From positions 152,055-216,054 of the forward strand of contig CAKOTF010000002.1 of the NCBI GenBank assembly GCA_934120045.1: a stretch of DNA of 64,000 bases. The letters are read 5' to 3'. The notes below the pieces were generated by a model, which was given only the letters and a program-made list of their open reading frames with translations, made no database searches and was not told where the DNA came from. This stretch comes from an uncultured Clostridia bacterium (GTDB lineage Bacteria > Bacillota > Clostridia > TANB77 > CAG-508). The position numbers were made by a program, and so were the translations under genes. Below, piece after piece: positions 43,866-51,462 of this stretch. Every line of letters starts with the position of its first letter. Position 1 is the first letter of the stretch.

Positions 43866-44519
43866 TTATACTCCTCCAAATTTGTTTAATGGCCAAAATC
43901 TAAATAATACTTTTCCTTCTATTTTTTCTAATGGTACACATCCAAAAGATCTGCAATCTCTGCTTCCTGTTCTATTGTCTCCTAAACAGAATACATAGTT
44001 TTCTGGTACTGTAAATCCTGTAAAATTTCCTTCTTGTCCTGGGGCTTGATGCATATCTGTAACTACTCCTGATTGTAAATAATCTTCTTGTAGTTTTTCT
44101 CCATTAATATATACTGCTCCATCTTTTATTTCCACATAATCTCCTGGTAACCCTATTACCCTTTTTATATAACTTGTTTTAGATGTTTCTAACACATAAT
44201 ATGTAAATTTATTCCACAAACCTTGTGGTTCATTATCATACACTGCAACTGGGTTTGTTAAGTCAATTTCATCTTTTGATATCCATGATTTACTTGGAGC
44301 TTCAAAAGTAACTATATCTCCTCTATTGGGAAGTTTTTTTGTTGTTCTTCCTAATCTGCTTAACCACAATCTTTCGCCCTCGTGAAGTGTTGGAAACATT
44401 GATGACATTCTTACTTCTGTTGGTGTTCCTATATAATATCTTACTATTAATGCTAACACTACTGCTATTACAAAACATAATATCCATTCTATTGTTTCTT
44501 TTATTATTGATTTACCCAT
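43866..44519 (-). CDS. lepB: Signal peptidase I
   Basis: The start is ATG 44519 (MGKSIIKETIEW) behind AGAGGAA. The 217-residue protein has one N-terminal membrane helix (about 9-30), the catalytic Ser40 in MSSMFPTLHEG, the catalytic Lys in IKRVIGLPGDYVEI and the final GDNRTGSRDCRSFG box. It cleaves signal peptides of exported proteins on the outer face. First gene of the lepB-holB-ricT-ferredoxin unit. Confidence 0.95.
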   Translation of the reverse strand: MGKSIIKETIEWILCFVIAVVLALIVRYYIGTPTEVRMSSMFPTLHEGERLWLSRLGRTTKKLPNRGDIVTFEAPSKSWISKDEIDLTNPVAVYDNEPQGLWNKFTYYVLETSKTSYIKRVIGLPGDYVEIKDGAVYINGEKLQEDYLQSGVVTDMHQAPGQEGNFTGFTVPENYVFCLGDNRTGSRDCRSFGCVPLEKIEGKVLFRFWPLNKFGGV

Positions 44520-44599
44520 TTTTATCACATTCCTCTTCTTCGATTTATTTAATTACTTTAATATTATATATTATTTAAGCTATTTTTTCAATATTAATA

Positions 44600-44902
44600 T
44601 TATATTTTTCTATATCTTCTACAATCCACTTTTCCACTTAAATATTTTGAAATTTTTTCTCCTTTTATTATATCTTCTTTTTGTTTTTTAGTAAGTGTCT
44701 TTAATTGATATTCTAATTTACATGCTAATGATTTTTCTTTACTTTTCCATGCTATTTCTAATTTTTCAGCATTATGTGATTTGGTATATTTTGCACCTCT
44801 TTTGTCTTTAGTTATATGTTCTTCTATTCTTCTTTCTAAATTATTTGTCATTCCTGTATAAATTGAATTATCTGAACATCTTATCATATATGTATAATAC
44901 AT
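44600..44902 (-). CDS. GIY-YIG nuclease domain protein (UPF0213 type)
   Basis: A 100-residue single-domain protein with the motif variant YYTYMIRC...SIYTGMTNNLERRI, conserved Arg in RRIEEH and a final Lys-rich tail (GKVDCRRYRKI). Stand-alone members of this family are small predicted endonucleases of unclear function. ATG 44902 follows GGAGATGA. The gene lies just behind the tRNA-Arg(TCT) terminator. Confidence 0.88.
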   Translation of the reverse strand: MYYTYMIRCSDNSIYTGMTNNLERRIEEHITKDKRGAKYTKSHNAEKLEIAWKSKEKSLACKLEYQLKTLTKKQKEDIIKGEKISKYLSGKVDCRRYRKI

Positions 44903-44925
44903 TTATTTCATCTCCATTTTATAAT

Positions 44926-44968
44926 AAAAACACCTTAAAATACAGTACTGTAAATTAAGGTGTTTTAT
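44926..44968 (-). terminator. Terminator of tRNA-Arg(TCT)
   Basis: AAAACACCTTAA pairs with TTAAGGTGTTTT, with T runs on both sides. Confidence 0.85.
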
Positions 44969-44995
44969 TATACCACTAACTTGTATAAAATGTTA

Positions 44996-45072
44996 TGGTG
45001 AGCCAGAAGGGATTCGAACCCCCGACCCTTTGCTTAGAAGGCAAATGCTCTATCCAACTGAGCTACTGACTC
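44996..45072 (-). tRNA. tRNA-Arg (anticodon TCT)
   Basis: On the minus strand the arms GAGTCAG and CTGGCTC pair (one G-U). The anticodon stem TTTGC/GCAAA encloses CTTCTAA with anticodon TCT. The T arm has GGTTCGAATCC and CCA is encoded. Confidence 0.97.
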
Positions 45073-45092
45073 ATGTGTCTTAACACTTAAAT

Positions 45093-45121
45093 ATAATATC
45101 ACAATTTAAGTATTAAGTCAA
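45093..45121 (-). promoter_or_regulatory. Promoter of tRNA-Arg(TCT)
   Basis: TTGACT (45116-45121), a 17-bp spacer and TATTAT (45093-45098) on the minus strand, 21 bases before the tRNA. Confidence 0.75.
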
Positions 45122-45151
45122 CATTTTTTTGAAAATTTTTACACATTTTTA

Positions 45152-46027
45152 TTAGTTAATTTCAATTTTTTCGCTAATATTATTATTTTCTATATTTTTT
45201 GGTGGTTTCTCTAACAATTCTGGTCTCTTTAAATATTTATTTAATTGCTTAAATGATGTTGCATAATAATGTCCATCACATATTCTCTCATCACCAACAA
45301 AAGCAATTGTTATGCACTTTTCCTCTTTTATTTCATCTTCTTCATATATATAACTTTTTTTCTTTTTTCCCATAGAGAAAAATAAACTTGTTGTTCCAAA
45401 ATTATATATATGATGATATATACTATCAATTCCAAGTGACCCTACATTTGTTAAAAATACACTTGTATGAAATGGGCTTGCCTTAATTACCGCTTTAGGC
45501 ATAATTCCATGTTTATCTAAAAATTTTAACATCTTTACTGCAAATAATATCAGAAAATTTGGAACTAAATTTAATATTTTTACAAGATTATCTGTTTTAT
45601 TTGCTGTCTGCAAATCTTTATTTTTCTCAATTGTTGCATCAACTTTTTCTTTAATTTCTAATATTGTTTCTGTTCCTTTAAATGGTATTTTTACTACAGT
45701 CTCTTGCCCATCATCTGTCAAGCTTTTCTTTATTGAAAGAGATACATATATTGTATCTCTTTGATATGTTGTTCCATTCATTACAAACCTATTTAATTTA
45801 GGTCTTTCGTTTATTATTCTTACAATTCCTGCATATATGATATTCATATATGACATTCTTATTCCTTCTTGTGCCTTCTTATCTATGTATTCTTCCATAT
45901 TACTTAATGGTATATCTTGTTTAAAATATACCTGTGCATCACTTCTGTCAATCATTACAGAAGGTAATATTCTAAAAATTGGTTCTAAATTCTTTACTTT
46001 CTTTCCATCGGCTCTATGTCCAAACAT
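45152..46027 (-). CDS. Lipoyl-domain-less E2-type acyltransferase-like protein with altered active site
   Basis: A 291-residue protein with the fold of 2-oxoacid dehydrogenase E2 catalytic domains / chloramphenicol acetyltransferase. The core VFLTNVGSLGIDSIYHH and the C-terminal GDERICDGHYYATSF match the E2 catalytic region. The usual DHRxxDG is DERICDG here, so the catalytic His is Glu, although a His follows the Gly. There is no lipoyl or E1-binding domain and no E1 or E3 gene near. A hydrophobic stretch (about 150-170) is present. It may be a divergent acyltransferase or a non-catalytic scaffold. ATG 46027 follows AAAAGGAAG. Confidence 0.8.
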   Translation of the reverse strand: MFGHRADGKKVKNLEPIFRILPSVMIDRSDAQVYFKQDIPLSNMEEYIDKKAQEGIRMSYMNIIYAGIVRIINERPKLNRFVMNGTTYQRDTIYVSLSIKKSLTDDGQETVVKIPFKGTETILEIKEKVDATIEKNKDLQTANKTDNLVKILNLVPNFLILFAVKMLKFLDKHGIMPKAVIKASPFHTSVFLTNVGSLGIDSIYHHIYNFGTTSLFFSMGKKKKSYIYEEDEIKEEKCITIAFVGDERICDGHYYATSFKQLNKYLKRPELLEKPPKNIENNNISEKIEIN

Positions 46028-46063
46028 CGCTTGCTTCCTTTTCTTAAAAGTCTATGTTTTTGA

Positions 46064-47005
46064 CTAAATTCCTAAAATTTTTGCTTCAACATTAAACATT
46101 TTATATTTATTTGTTTTTTCATCTATTTTAAATTCAATTAATGTATTTTCAAGTGTTTCTTCATTTTGTCTTAAATCTGTTGTAAAATATAATTTTATTT
46201 GTGGTATCTCAACTTTATTTGTTACTATTTCTTTAAATGCTTCTGCAGTGTGTTTATCATCTTCACAAATTAAAATTAATTGTGGCATTAAAGAATATCC
46301 TGAATCTCCTGGCATGAAATTTTCATAAAATTCTTTGTACATTGTCATTTTATCAACTAATTTCTTTTGCCAATCTTGTTCTCTTCTTACCGCTTCAAAC
46401 AAAAATGTTATTGATTTATTATTTTTGGTTAATTTTACAGATCCTCCTGTTGCTTTAAACGTTTTTCCAGAAATCTTTGCTTGAATCGTTGGTTTTACAA
46501 CATAGCTATCAAATGCTTTTACTTTTCTAAGATATGCTATAATTGTTTGATTTCCTGCTAATCTCTTTTTTATCATTGCAACTGGTTTTACATTATCTGT
46601 TTGTTGCCATTTACATTCTATTTCCTTTGATGTTAACAAATATTTTCCCATCTTTTCAAGACAATATATTCTATATATTCCTTTTCCTTCTTCAGATGTA
46701 AAGTAATATCTTGTTAATATTTTTGATTTTACTAATTGATCTAATTTATTATTTAATTTATCTTGTGATTGTGGGTTAATTCCTTTCCATTCAAGCATTT
46801 GATAAATTTGTCTTGATGTTATAAATTCAAATTCATTTACTAATTCTAGTATTGCAAAATGAATGTCTGTTATATGTCCAATGTTTATTTTATGTATTAT
46901 TTGATTCATTGATACATATCCATCTTTTCCATCAAATGTTTTTATTTCACCTTCTCTTATAGCAAATGGTGATACTTGTGCTTTTATTTGGCTATCTTCA
47001 ACCAT
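46064..47005 (-). CDS. Winged-helix protein, replication-relaxation-like, unknown role
   Basis: The start is ATG 47005 behind AAAGGAGG. The 313-residue protein begins with a probable winged helix (about 35-105; ITSRQIYQMLEWKG is the recognition part) and continues into an alpha/beta domain with basic and acidic patches (FLFEAVRREQDWQKKLVDKM, LMPQLILICEDD) that recalls the nuclease-like part of replication-relaxation proteins. I am not certain of that family. It directly precedes the E2-like gene (36 bases) in the same direction. Confidence 0.6.
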   Translation of the reverse strand: MVEDSQIKAQVSPFAIREGEIKTFDGKDGYVSMNQIIHKINIGHITDIHFAILELVNEFEFITSRQIYQMLEWKGINPQSQDKLNNKLDQLVKSKILTRYYFTSEEGKGIYRIYCLEKMGKYLLTSKEIECKWQQTDNVKPVAMIKKRLAGNQTIIAYLRKVKAFDSYVVKPTIQAKISGKTFKATGGSVKLTKNNKSITFLFEAVRREQDWQKKLVDKMTMYKEFYENFMPGDSGYSLMPQLILICEDDKHTAEAFKEIVTNKVEIPQIKLYFTTDLRQNEETLENTLIEFKIDEKTNKYKMFNVEAKILGI

Positions 47006-47069
47006 ATTTAATTCCTCCTTTTGCCAAAACACATTTTTGTTTTAGCTTATATACTTTTTATATTTATAA

Positions 47070-47525
47070 TTATATTATCGTTAGTTTTAATTTCTTTTTT
47101 TCTGGTTGTATTTTCTTTATACATACATCAACAGATTGACCATATTGTAAATTTTCATTATATTCTGTCATTCCTACTAAATTTGGAGTTATTTCTATAA
47201 ATACTCCATTTTTATTTTTTTCAGTATCTCTTACTATTCCTTTAACTGTCATTCCTTCCTGAAAATTTTTTACATTTTCTTCCCAAGTTCCTAAACAATC
47301 TTTGTATGATAAATTTATTTTACCTGTTTTTTTATCAATGGATTTTACTTTACATTGTATTTCTTGTCCTATCTTCACTCTATCCTTTGGTGATTTTATT
47401 CTCACAACAGATAAATCTTCAATAAAAACAAGTCCAGATTTTCCATCTTCCATTTCTACAAAAGCCCCATATGGTTGCATTCCACTGACTCTTGCATTTA
47501 CAATTTGTCCTTCTTTTAATTCCAT
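47070..47525 (-). CDS. Protein with two S1 RNA-binding domains
   Basis: A 151-residue protein made of two S1 folds: residues 1-75 (GQIVNARVSGMQPYGAFVEM) are canonical, and 88-151 (GMTVKGIVRDTEKNKNGVFIEI) are more divergent. It resembles small Firmicute S1 proteins that act as general RNA-binding factors. ATG 47525 follows GAGGAG. It is monocistronic or weakly linked to the winged-helix gene 64 bases further on. Confidence 0.85.
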   Translation of the reverse strand: MELKEGQIVNARVSGMQPYGAFVEMEDGKSGLVFIEDLSVVRIKSPKDRVKIGQEIQCKVKSIDKKTGKINLSYKDCLGTWEENVKNFQEGMTVKGIVRDTEKNKNGVFIEITPNLVGMTEYNENLQYGQSVDVCIKKIQPEKKKLKLTII

Positions 47526-47608
47526 TATTTCTCCTCTGTATTTTTATATTATTTTCTTATGTAATTTGTATTTCAATTATACAGCTTTTTTCAATATTTT
47601 TCAACTGT

Positions 47609-48349
47609 TTATTTTCCTATTAAGGTTTTTACTTCAAAATCTTTTAGATATCTCCATTTTCCAAGTTCTATATCTTTTACTCCAATATTTCCTATCTTGC
47701 TTCTATGTAAAGCTATTACTCTTCTTCCAACAGATTCACACATTCTTCTTACTTGTCTATTTTTCCCTTCATGTATTGTTATTTCTAATCTTGATATATC
47801 TTTTTCTTCATCTGTTTTTAAAATTTTTACTTTTGCTGGCCTTGTTGTATAATCATCTATTTTTACACCTTTTCTTAATTGTTCTACTTCTTCATTTTTT
47901 ATTATGCCTTTTACTGTAACTGTGTATGTTTTTGTTATCTCATGTTTTGGATGTGTTACTTTATATACAAAATCTCCATCATTTGTTAAAATCAAAGCTC
48001 CTGATGTATACATGTCTAATCTTCCAACAGGTACAACTCTTTCTCTAACTTTTACTAAATCCAGCACTTTGTCTCTTCCAAATTGCTCATCAGATGTTGT
48101 TACATATCCAATTGGTTTATTTAATAAAATATATACTTTTCTTTCTTCTTGTTTTACATTTTTGCCTTCAAATGTTATTTTGTCTTTTTCAGGATTTACC
48201 TTAACACCTAATTCTGTAATTGTTTTTCCATTTACTTGAACTTTTCCTTGTAAAATATATTCTTCGCATTTTCTTCTTGATGCAATTCCACATTCTGCTA
48301 AATATTTTTGAAGTCTCTCTTCCATATTGATTTGCACGATATTAATCAT
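47609..48349 (-). CDS. rluB: RluB/RsuA-family pseudouridine synthase
   Basis: A 246-residue protein with an N-terminal S4 domain (LQKYLAECGIASRRKCEEYI) and the RsuA-family catalytic motif VGRLDMYTSGALILTNDG with the catalytic Asp, plus the family KTYTVTVKG segment. It makes pseudouridine in 23S rRNA. The ATG at 48349 is close to AAAGGAG (three to four bases); an internal ATG (MEERLQKYL) fits the family start but lacks a binding site. Confidence 0.92.
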   Translation of the reverse strand: MINIVQINMEERLQKYLAECGIASRRKCEEYILQGKVQVNGKTITELGVKVNPEKDKITFEGKNVKQEERKVYILLNKPIGYVTTSDEQFGRDKVLDLVKVRERVVPVGRLDMYTSGALILTNDGDFVYKVTHPKHEITKTYTVTVKGIIKNEEVEQLRKGVKIDDYTTRPAKVKILKTDEEKDISRLEITIHEGKNRQVRRMCESVGRRVIALHRSKIGNIGVKDIELGKWRYLKDFEVKTLIGK

Positions 48350-48462
48350 GCTCTCCTTTCTTTTTATGTACTATTTTTATATTTCCTGCATATTATATAT
48401 TAATTCCTTTTACTTTTCTAAAAGGCTTTATATAGATTTCTCCGGCAAGGTTCTCTTGCCGG

Positions 48463-49380
48463 TTATTTTATTTCTCTATCTTTTAATTTATCAAGTATAT
48501 CTTTAAAATATTGTGGTAATTCTGCTTCAAGGCACATATCTTTTTGAGTTATTGGATGTTTAAATTCTAATTTTTGAGCATGTAAACATTGTCCAATAAC
48601 ATCAAATTCATTTTTTCCATTTGAATATGTATAATCACCAACAATAGGATATCCTATATGTGATAAATGTACACGTATTTGATGTGTTCTTCCTGTTTCT
48701 ATATTTACTTGTAACAATGTGTATTTATCAAATCTTTTTAATACTTTTATATGTGTTATTGCATCTTTACCATTTTTATTAACAGCCATCTTTTTCCTAT
48801 CTGATGTACTTCTTCCAATTGGCATATCTATTGTTGCTTCGTTTTCTTTAAAAACACCTCTAACAAGTGCAATATATGTTTTCTTTACTTCATGATTTTT
48901 TATTTGTTCACTCATTTTTACATGTGCATTATCATTTTTAGCAACAATTAATAGTCCTGATGTATCTTTATCTATTCTATGTACTATACCTGGTCTTATT
49001 TCTCCACCAATTCCAGACAAGCTATCTTTACATATTGCCATAATAGCATTTACTAATGTCCCATCTGGATTTCCATTTGCAGGATGTACTACCATTCCTT
49101 TTGGCTTATTTACAACTATAATATCACTATCTTCATATATAATTTCAATTGGAATATCTTGTGCTTTTAGTTCTATTTGTTTTGGTTTTGGTATTTCAAC
49201 TGATATTTTATCATTTTCTTGAATTTTATATGATACTTTTGCATTTTTTCCATTAACTAATATATTTCCATCTTCAATTAATCTTTGTGCAGATGTTCTA
49301 GTTATATCTGTATCAACACTTGGTATATATGTATCTAAACGTTTTCCTTTTTCTTCTTGACTAACTATATATTCTTTCAT
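48463..49380 (-). CDS. rluD: RluD-family pseudouridine synthase
   Basis: The 305-residue protein has an S4 domain (about 14-75) and the RluA/RluD catalytic motif GIVHRIDKDTSGLLIVAKN with the catalytic Asp, and the later GRTHQIRVHLSHIGYPIVGD. It modifies uridines in 23S rRNA helix 69 or related sites. The start overlaps the stop of the DUF1836 gene (ATGA), showing translational coupling. Confidence 0.95.
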   Translation of the reverse strand: MKEYIVSQEEKGKRLDTYIPSVDTDITRTSAQRLIEDGNILVNGKNAKVSYKIQENDKISVEIPKPKQIELKAQDIPIEIIYEDSDIIVVNKPKGMVVHPANGNPDGTLVNAIMAICKDSLSGIGGEIRPGIVHRIDKDTSGLLIVAKNDNAHVKMSEQIKNHEVKKTYIALVRGVFKENEATIDMPIGRSTSDRKKMAVNKNGKDAITHIKVLKRFDKYTLLQVNIETGRTHQIRVHLSHIGYPIVGDYTYSNGKNEFDVIGQCLHAQKLEFKHPITQKDMCLEAELPQYFKDILDKLKDREIK

Positions 49381-49904
49381 TTGGTTTCCTCTTTTTCTTT
49401 TACTTCACTTAAAAATTTAGTTTCTACATATAATTTATCAGCAACTGTTTGGACAACATTTTTTAACAAATATTGTTCTTCAGTCATTCTATCAATATGA
49501 GGAATTTCTTTACGTGTAAAAACATTTTTTATTGATATTTCTAGATTTGCACAAAACCTATTATATGCTTTACTTATTTCAAAATATTTAGTTGTTTCTA
49601 ATATTAGTTTTCCAATGTCTCCGATACTATATACTTGTTTTAGAACACATATTACCATTAAATATGCAATATGTGTTTTATTATATTTTTTCTTTTCTGG
49701 AGCCGGCATTATTCCTTGTTTTACATAGTTATTTATCATTGTTTTGGTTATAATTTTATCATCATTATTTGTACTTAATATTCCTAAATACTTTTCTAAA
49801 TAATTTACTACTTGATCTAAATATAAATCAATTTCAGGTAATTCATTCCATCTTGGCAAATGATGTTTGGTTATTCTTTCTATTTTCTCTTCACTATTTG
49901 GCAT
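49377..49904 (-). CDS. DUF1836 protein, putative transcription regulator
   Basis: The start is ATG 49904 (MPNSEEKIERI), nine bases after AAAGGA; an ATG three codons upstream touches the binding site. The 175-residue protein matches the DUF1836 pattern: LPRWNELPEIDLYLDQV, then a MerR-like helix-turn-helix segment (ITKTMINNYVKQGIMPAPEKKKY) and a helical C-terminus. Members are thought to bind DNA but have no settled function. Coupled to rluD. Confidence 0.85.
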   Translation of the reverse strand: MPNSEEKIERITKHHLPRWNELPEIDLYLDQVVNYLEKYLGILSTNNDDKIITKTMINNYVKQGIMPAPEKKKYNKTHIAYLMVICVLKQVYSIGDIGKLILETTKYFEISKAYNRFCANLEISIKNVFTRKEIPHIDRMTEEQYLLKNVVQTVADKLYVETKFLSEVKEKEETK

Positions 49905-49938
49905 TTTATTCATTCCTTTCGATGCTAAAATTAATAAT

Positions 49939-50685
49939 TTATCTAATTTTTCTCTTTTGCATATTATAAGAAATTTTAGCTACAAAACTAGCAGGTGCTA
50001 ATTTGGCTCCAAGTCTTGCTAATTTTATTTTCCAACTCGGAACAATATAAAATTTTCCCTTTAAAAATTTATCTATAGAATATTTTGCAACATATTCACT
50101 ACTTAAACCTTTTAATGCAAATTCAACATCTGCAACCTTATTAAAGTTTGTATCTACTGGTCCTGGACACAAAATACTAATTTGTACTTTTGACTTCTTT
50201 CTTCTTAGTTCTTCTCTAATTGATTCTGAAAATCTTACTACATAATTTTTAGTTGAATAATATGTTGTCATAAGTGGTCCCGGCATAAATCCGGCAATTG
50301 ATGCTACATTTAATATTTTTCCACTATCTTTTTTTATCATTTCTTTTAAATATAATTTTGTCAAAATATGATATGCTATTATATTTGTATTAATCATTTG
50401 AATATCTTTATCCAAGCTTGTTTCTTCAAAATGTCCACAATCTCCAAATCCAGCATTATTTATTAATATATCTATATCTTTATTTTCTTCATATAATTTT
50501 TTACAATTTTCTTCTTTTGATATATCCATAGTAACAATTCTTGCCTCTGTTTTCAATTGCTTTTTTACCTCTTCTAGCCTTTTTTCATCTCTTGCTACTA
50601 ATATTAAATCATATCCTTTTTGACTTAATATTTTTGCCATATCTCTTCCCATTCCTGAAGAAGCTCCTGTTATTAATGCCTTCAT
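49939..50685 (-). CDS. Short-chain dehydrogenase/reductase
   Basis: A 248-residue classical SDR with cofactor loop TGASSGMG (6-13), NNAG (near 86-89), catalytic Ser in NVASIAG and YxxxK in YYSTKNYVV. The Arg residues after the second strand (LVARDEKRL) suggest NADP(H). Substrate unknown; similar enzymes are often annotated as DltE-like or acylglycerone reductases. ATG 50685 follows AAAGGAA. It lies behind the J-domain gene by 25 bases. Confidence 0.9.
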   Translation of the reverse strand: MKALITGASSGMGRDMAKILSQKGYDLILVARDEKRLEEVKKQLKTEARIVTMDISKEENCKKLYEENKDIDILINNAGFGDCGHFEETSLDKDIQMINTNIIAYHILTKLYLKEMIKKDSGKILNVASIAGFMPGPLMTTYYSTKNYVVRFSESIREELRRKKSKVQISILCPGPVDTNFNKVADVEFALKGLSSEYVAKYSIDKFLKGKFYIVPSWKIKLARLGAKLAPASFVAKISYNMQKRKIR

Positions 50686-50710
50686 TCATATTTTCCTTTC
50701 AATTATTTAA

Positions 50711-51292
50711 TCAAAAACCTCTAGAAAATGTATCAATTATTATATCTACAATCATCTTTATTACTGTATTGGTATTATATAGATTTACAAAAAAATTACG
50801 TGAAATTGGTACAACTGCTAATACTAATATAATAGCAATTATCACTAACACATATATTATTAATCCTTTTATTTTTTCAATTGATATCTTTTTCTTATTT
50901 TGGTTATATTGAATTTGTTGTCCACTAACCTTTTTCATCTGCCTATAGTACCTTCTAACAAATTGCAGACCATCGATTTGATTAGAATTCATTTCATTAT
51001 TTGATGCAGTTATTCTTTGCAAATCTCTTCTTAATTTATTATTTTCCTGAATTATTTTATTATACTCTTCTATAGATACATTTTGTTTTTGCAATTTTTC
51101 GTCATATTCTCTTCTTTTAAAATCATTTGATAATATCTCATATGCCTCATTTATTTGTTGCATTTTATTTTGACTCTTATCACTATTTTGTAAATCAGGA
51201 TGATATTTTTTAGCAAGTGTTTTATATGCTTTTTCAATTATTTCATATGATGCATTTTTATCTACTTCTAATATTTCATAATAATTTTTCAT
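50711..51292 (-). CDS. Membrane-anchored J-domain protein
   Basis: The 193-residue protein has an N-terminal J domain (1-66) with HPD (KKYHPDLQ) that would stimulate a DnaK-type chaperone, a helical linker, and a membrane helix at about 143-166, with a short outer tail. It lacks the Gly/Phe and zinc regions of true DnaJ. The bases before ATG 51292 carry no ribosome binding site; a tiny frame ends five bases upstream and may couple translation. Confidence 0.88.
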   Translation of the reverse strand: MKNYYEILEVDKNASYEIIEKAYKTLAKKYHPDLQNSDKSQNKMQQINEAYEILSNDFKRREYDEKLQKQNVSIEEYNKIIQENNKLRRDLQRITASNNEMNSNQIDGLQFVRRYYRQMKKVSGQQIQYNQNKKKISIEKIKGLIIYVLVIIAIILVLAVVPISRNFFVNLYNTNTVIKMIVDIIIDTFSRGF

Positions 51293-51298
51293 ATTCTA

Positions 51299-51355
51299 TT
51301 ATGCTGGCTTATTATTGTTTTTCTCATCTTTAGTTTCTGCCTGCATCTCCTCCAT
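51299..51355 (-). CDS. Possible 18-residue leader frame before the J-domain gene
   Basis: ATG 51355 opens a frame that reads MEEMQAETKDEKNNNKPA and stops at 51299, six bases before the J-domain ATG. The J-domain gene itself has no binding site. Neither ATG of the small frame has ideal spacing, so translation is uncertain. Confidence 0.25.
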   Translation of the reverse strand: MEEMQAETKDEKNNNKPA

Positions 51356-51396
51356 CTTGTTTTATTTTACATTAAAACATAAAAATAAGCAAGTAT

Positions 51397-51425
51397 TTTA
51401 TATGGTAAAATATTCACTATGTCAA
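51397..51425 (-). promoter_or_regulatory. Promoter of the J-domain/SDR unit
   Basis: TTGACA (51420-51425), a 17-bp spacer and TATAAA (51397-51402) on the minus strand, directly after the aspS terminator. Confidence 0.78.
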
Positions 51426-51457
51426 AAAGTTGAGATATAAAATTATCCCAACTTTCT
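51424..51457 (-). terminator. Terminator of aspS
   Basis: On the minus strand AAAGTTG-GATA pairs with TATC-CAACTTT with one mismatch, then TTTTT. The T run merges into the next promoter. Confidence 0.78.
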
Positions 51458-51462
51458 AGTTA

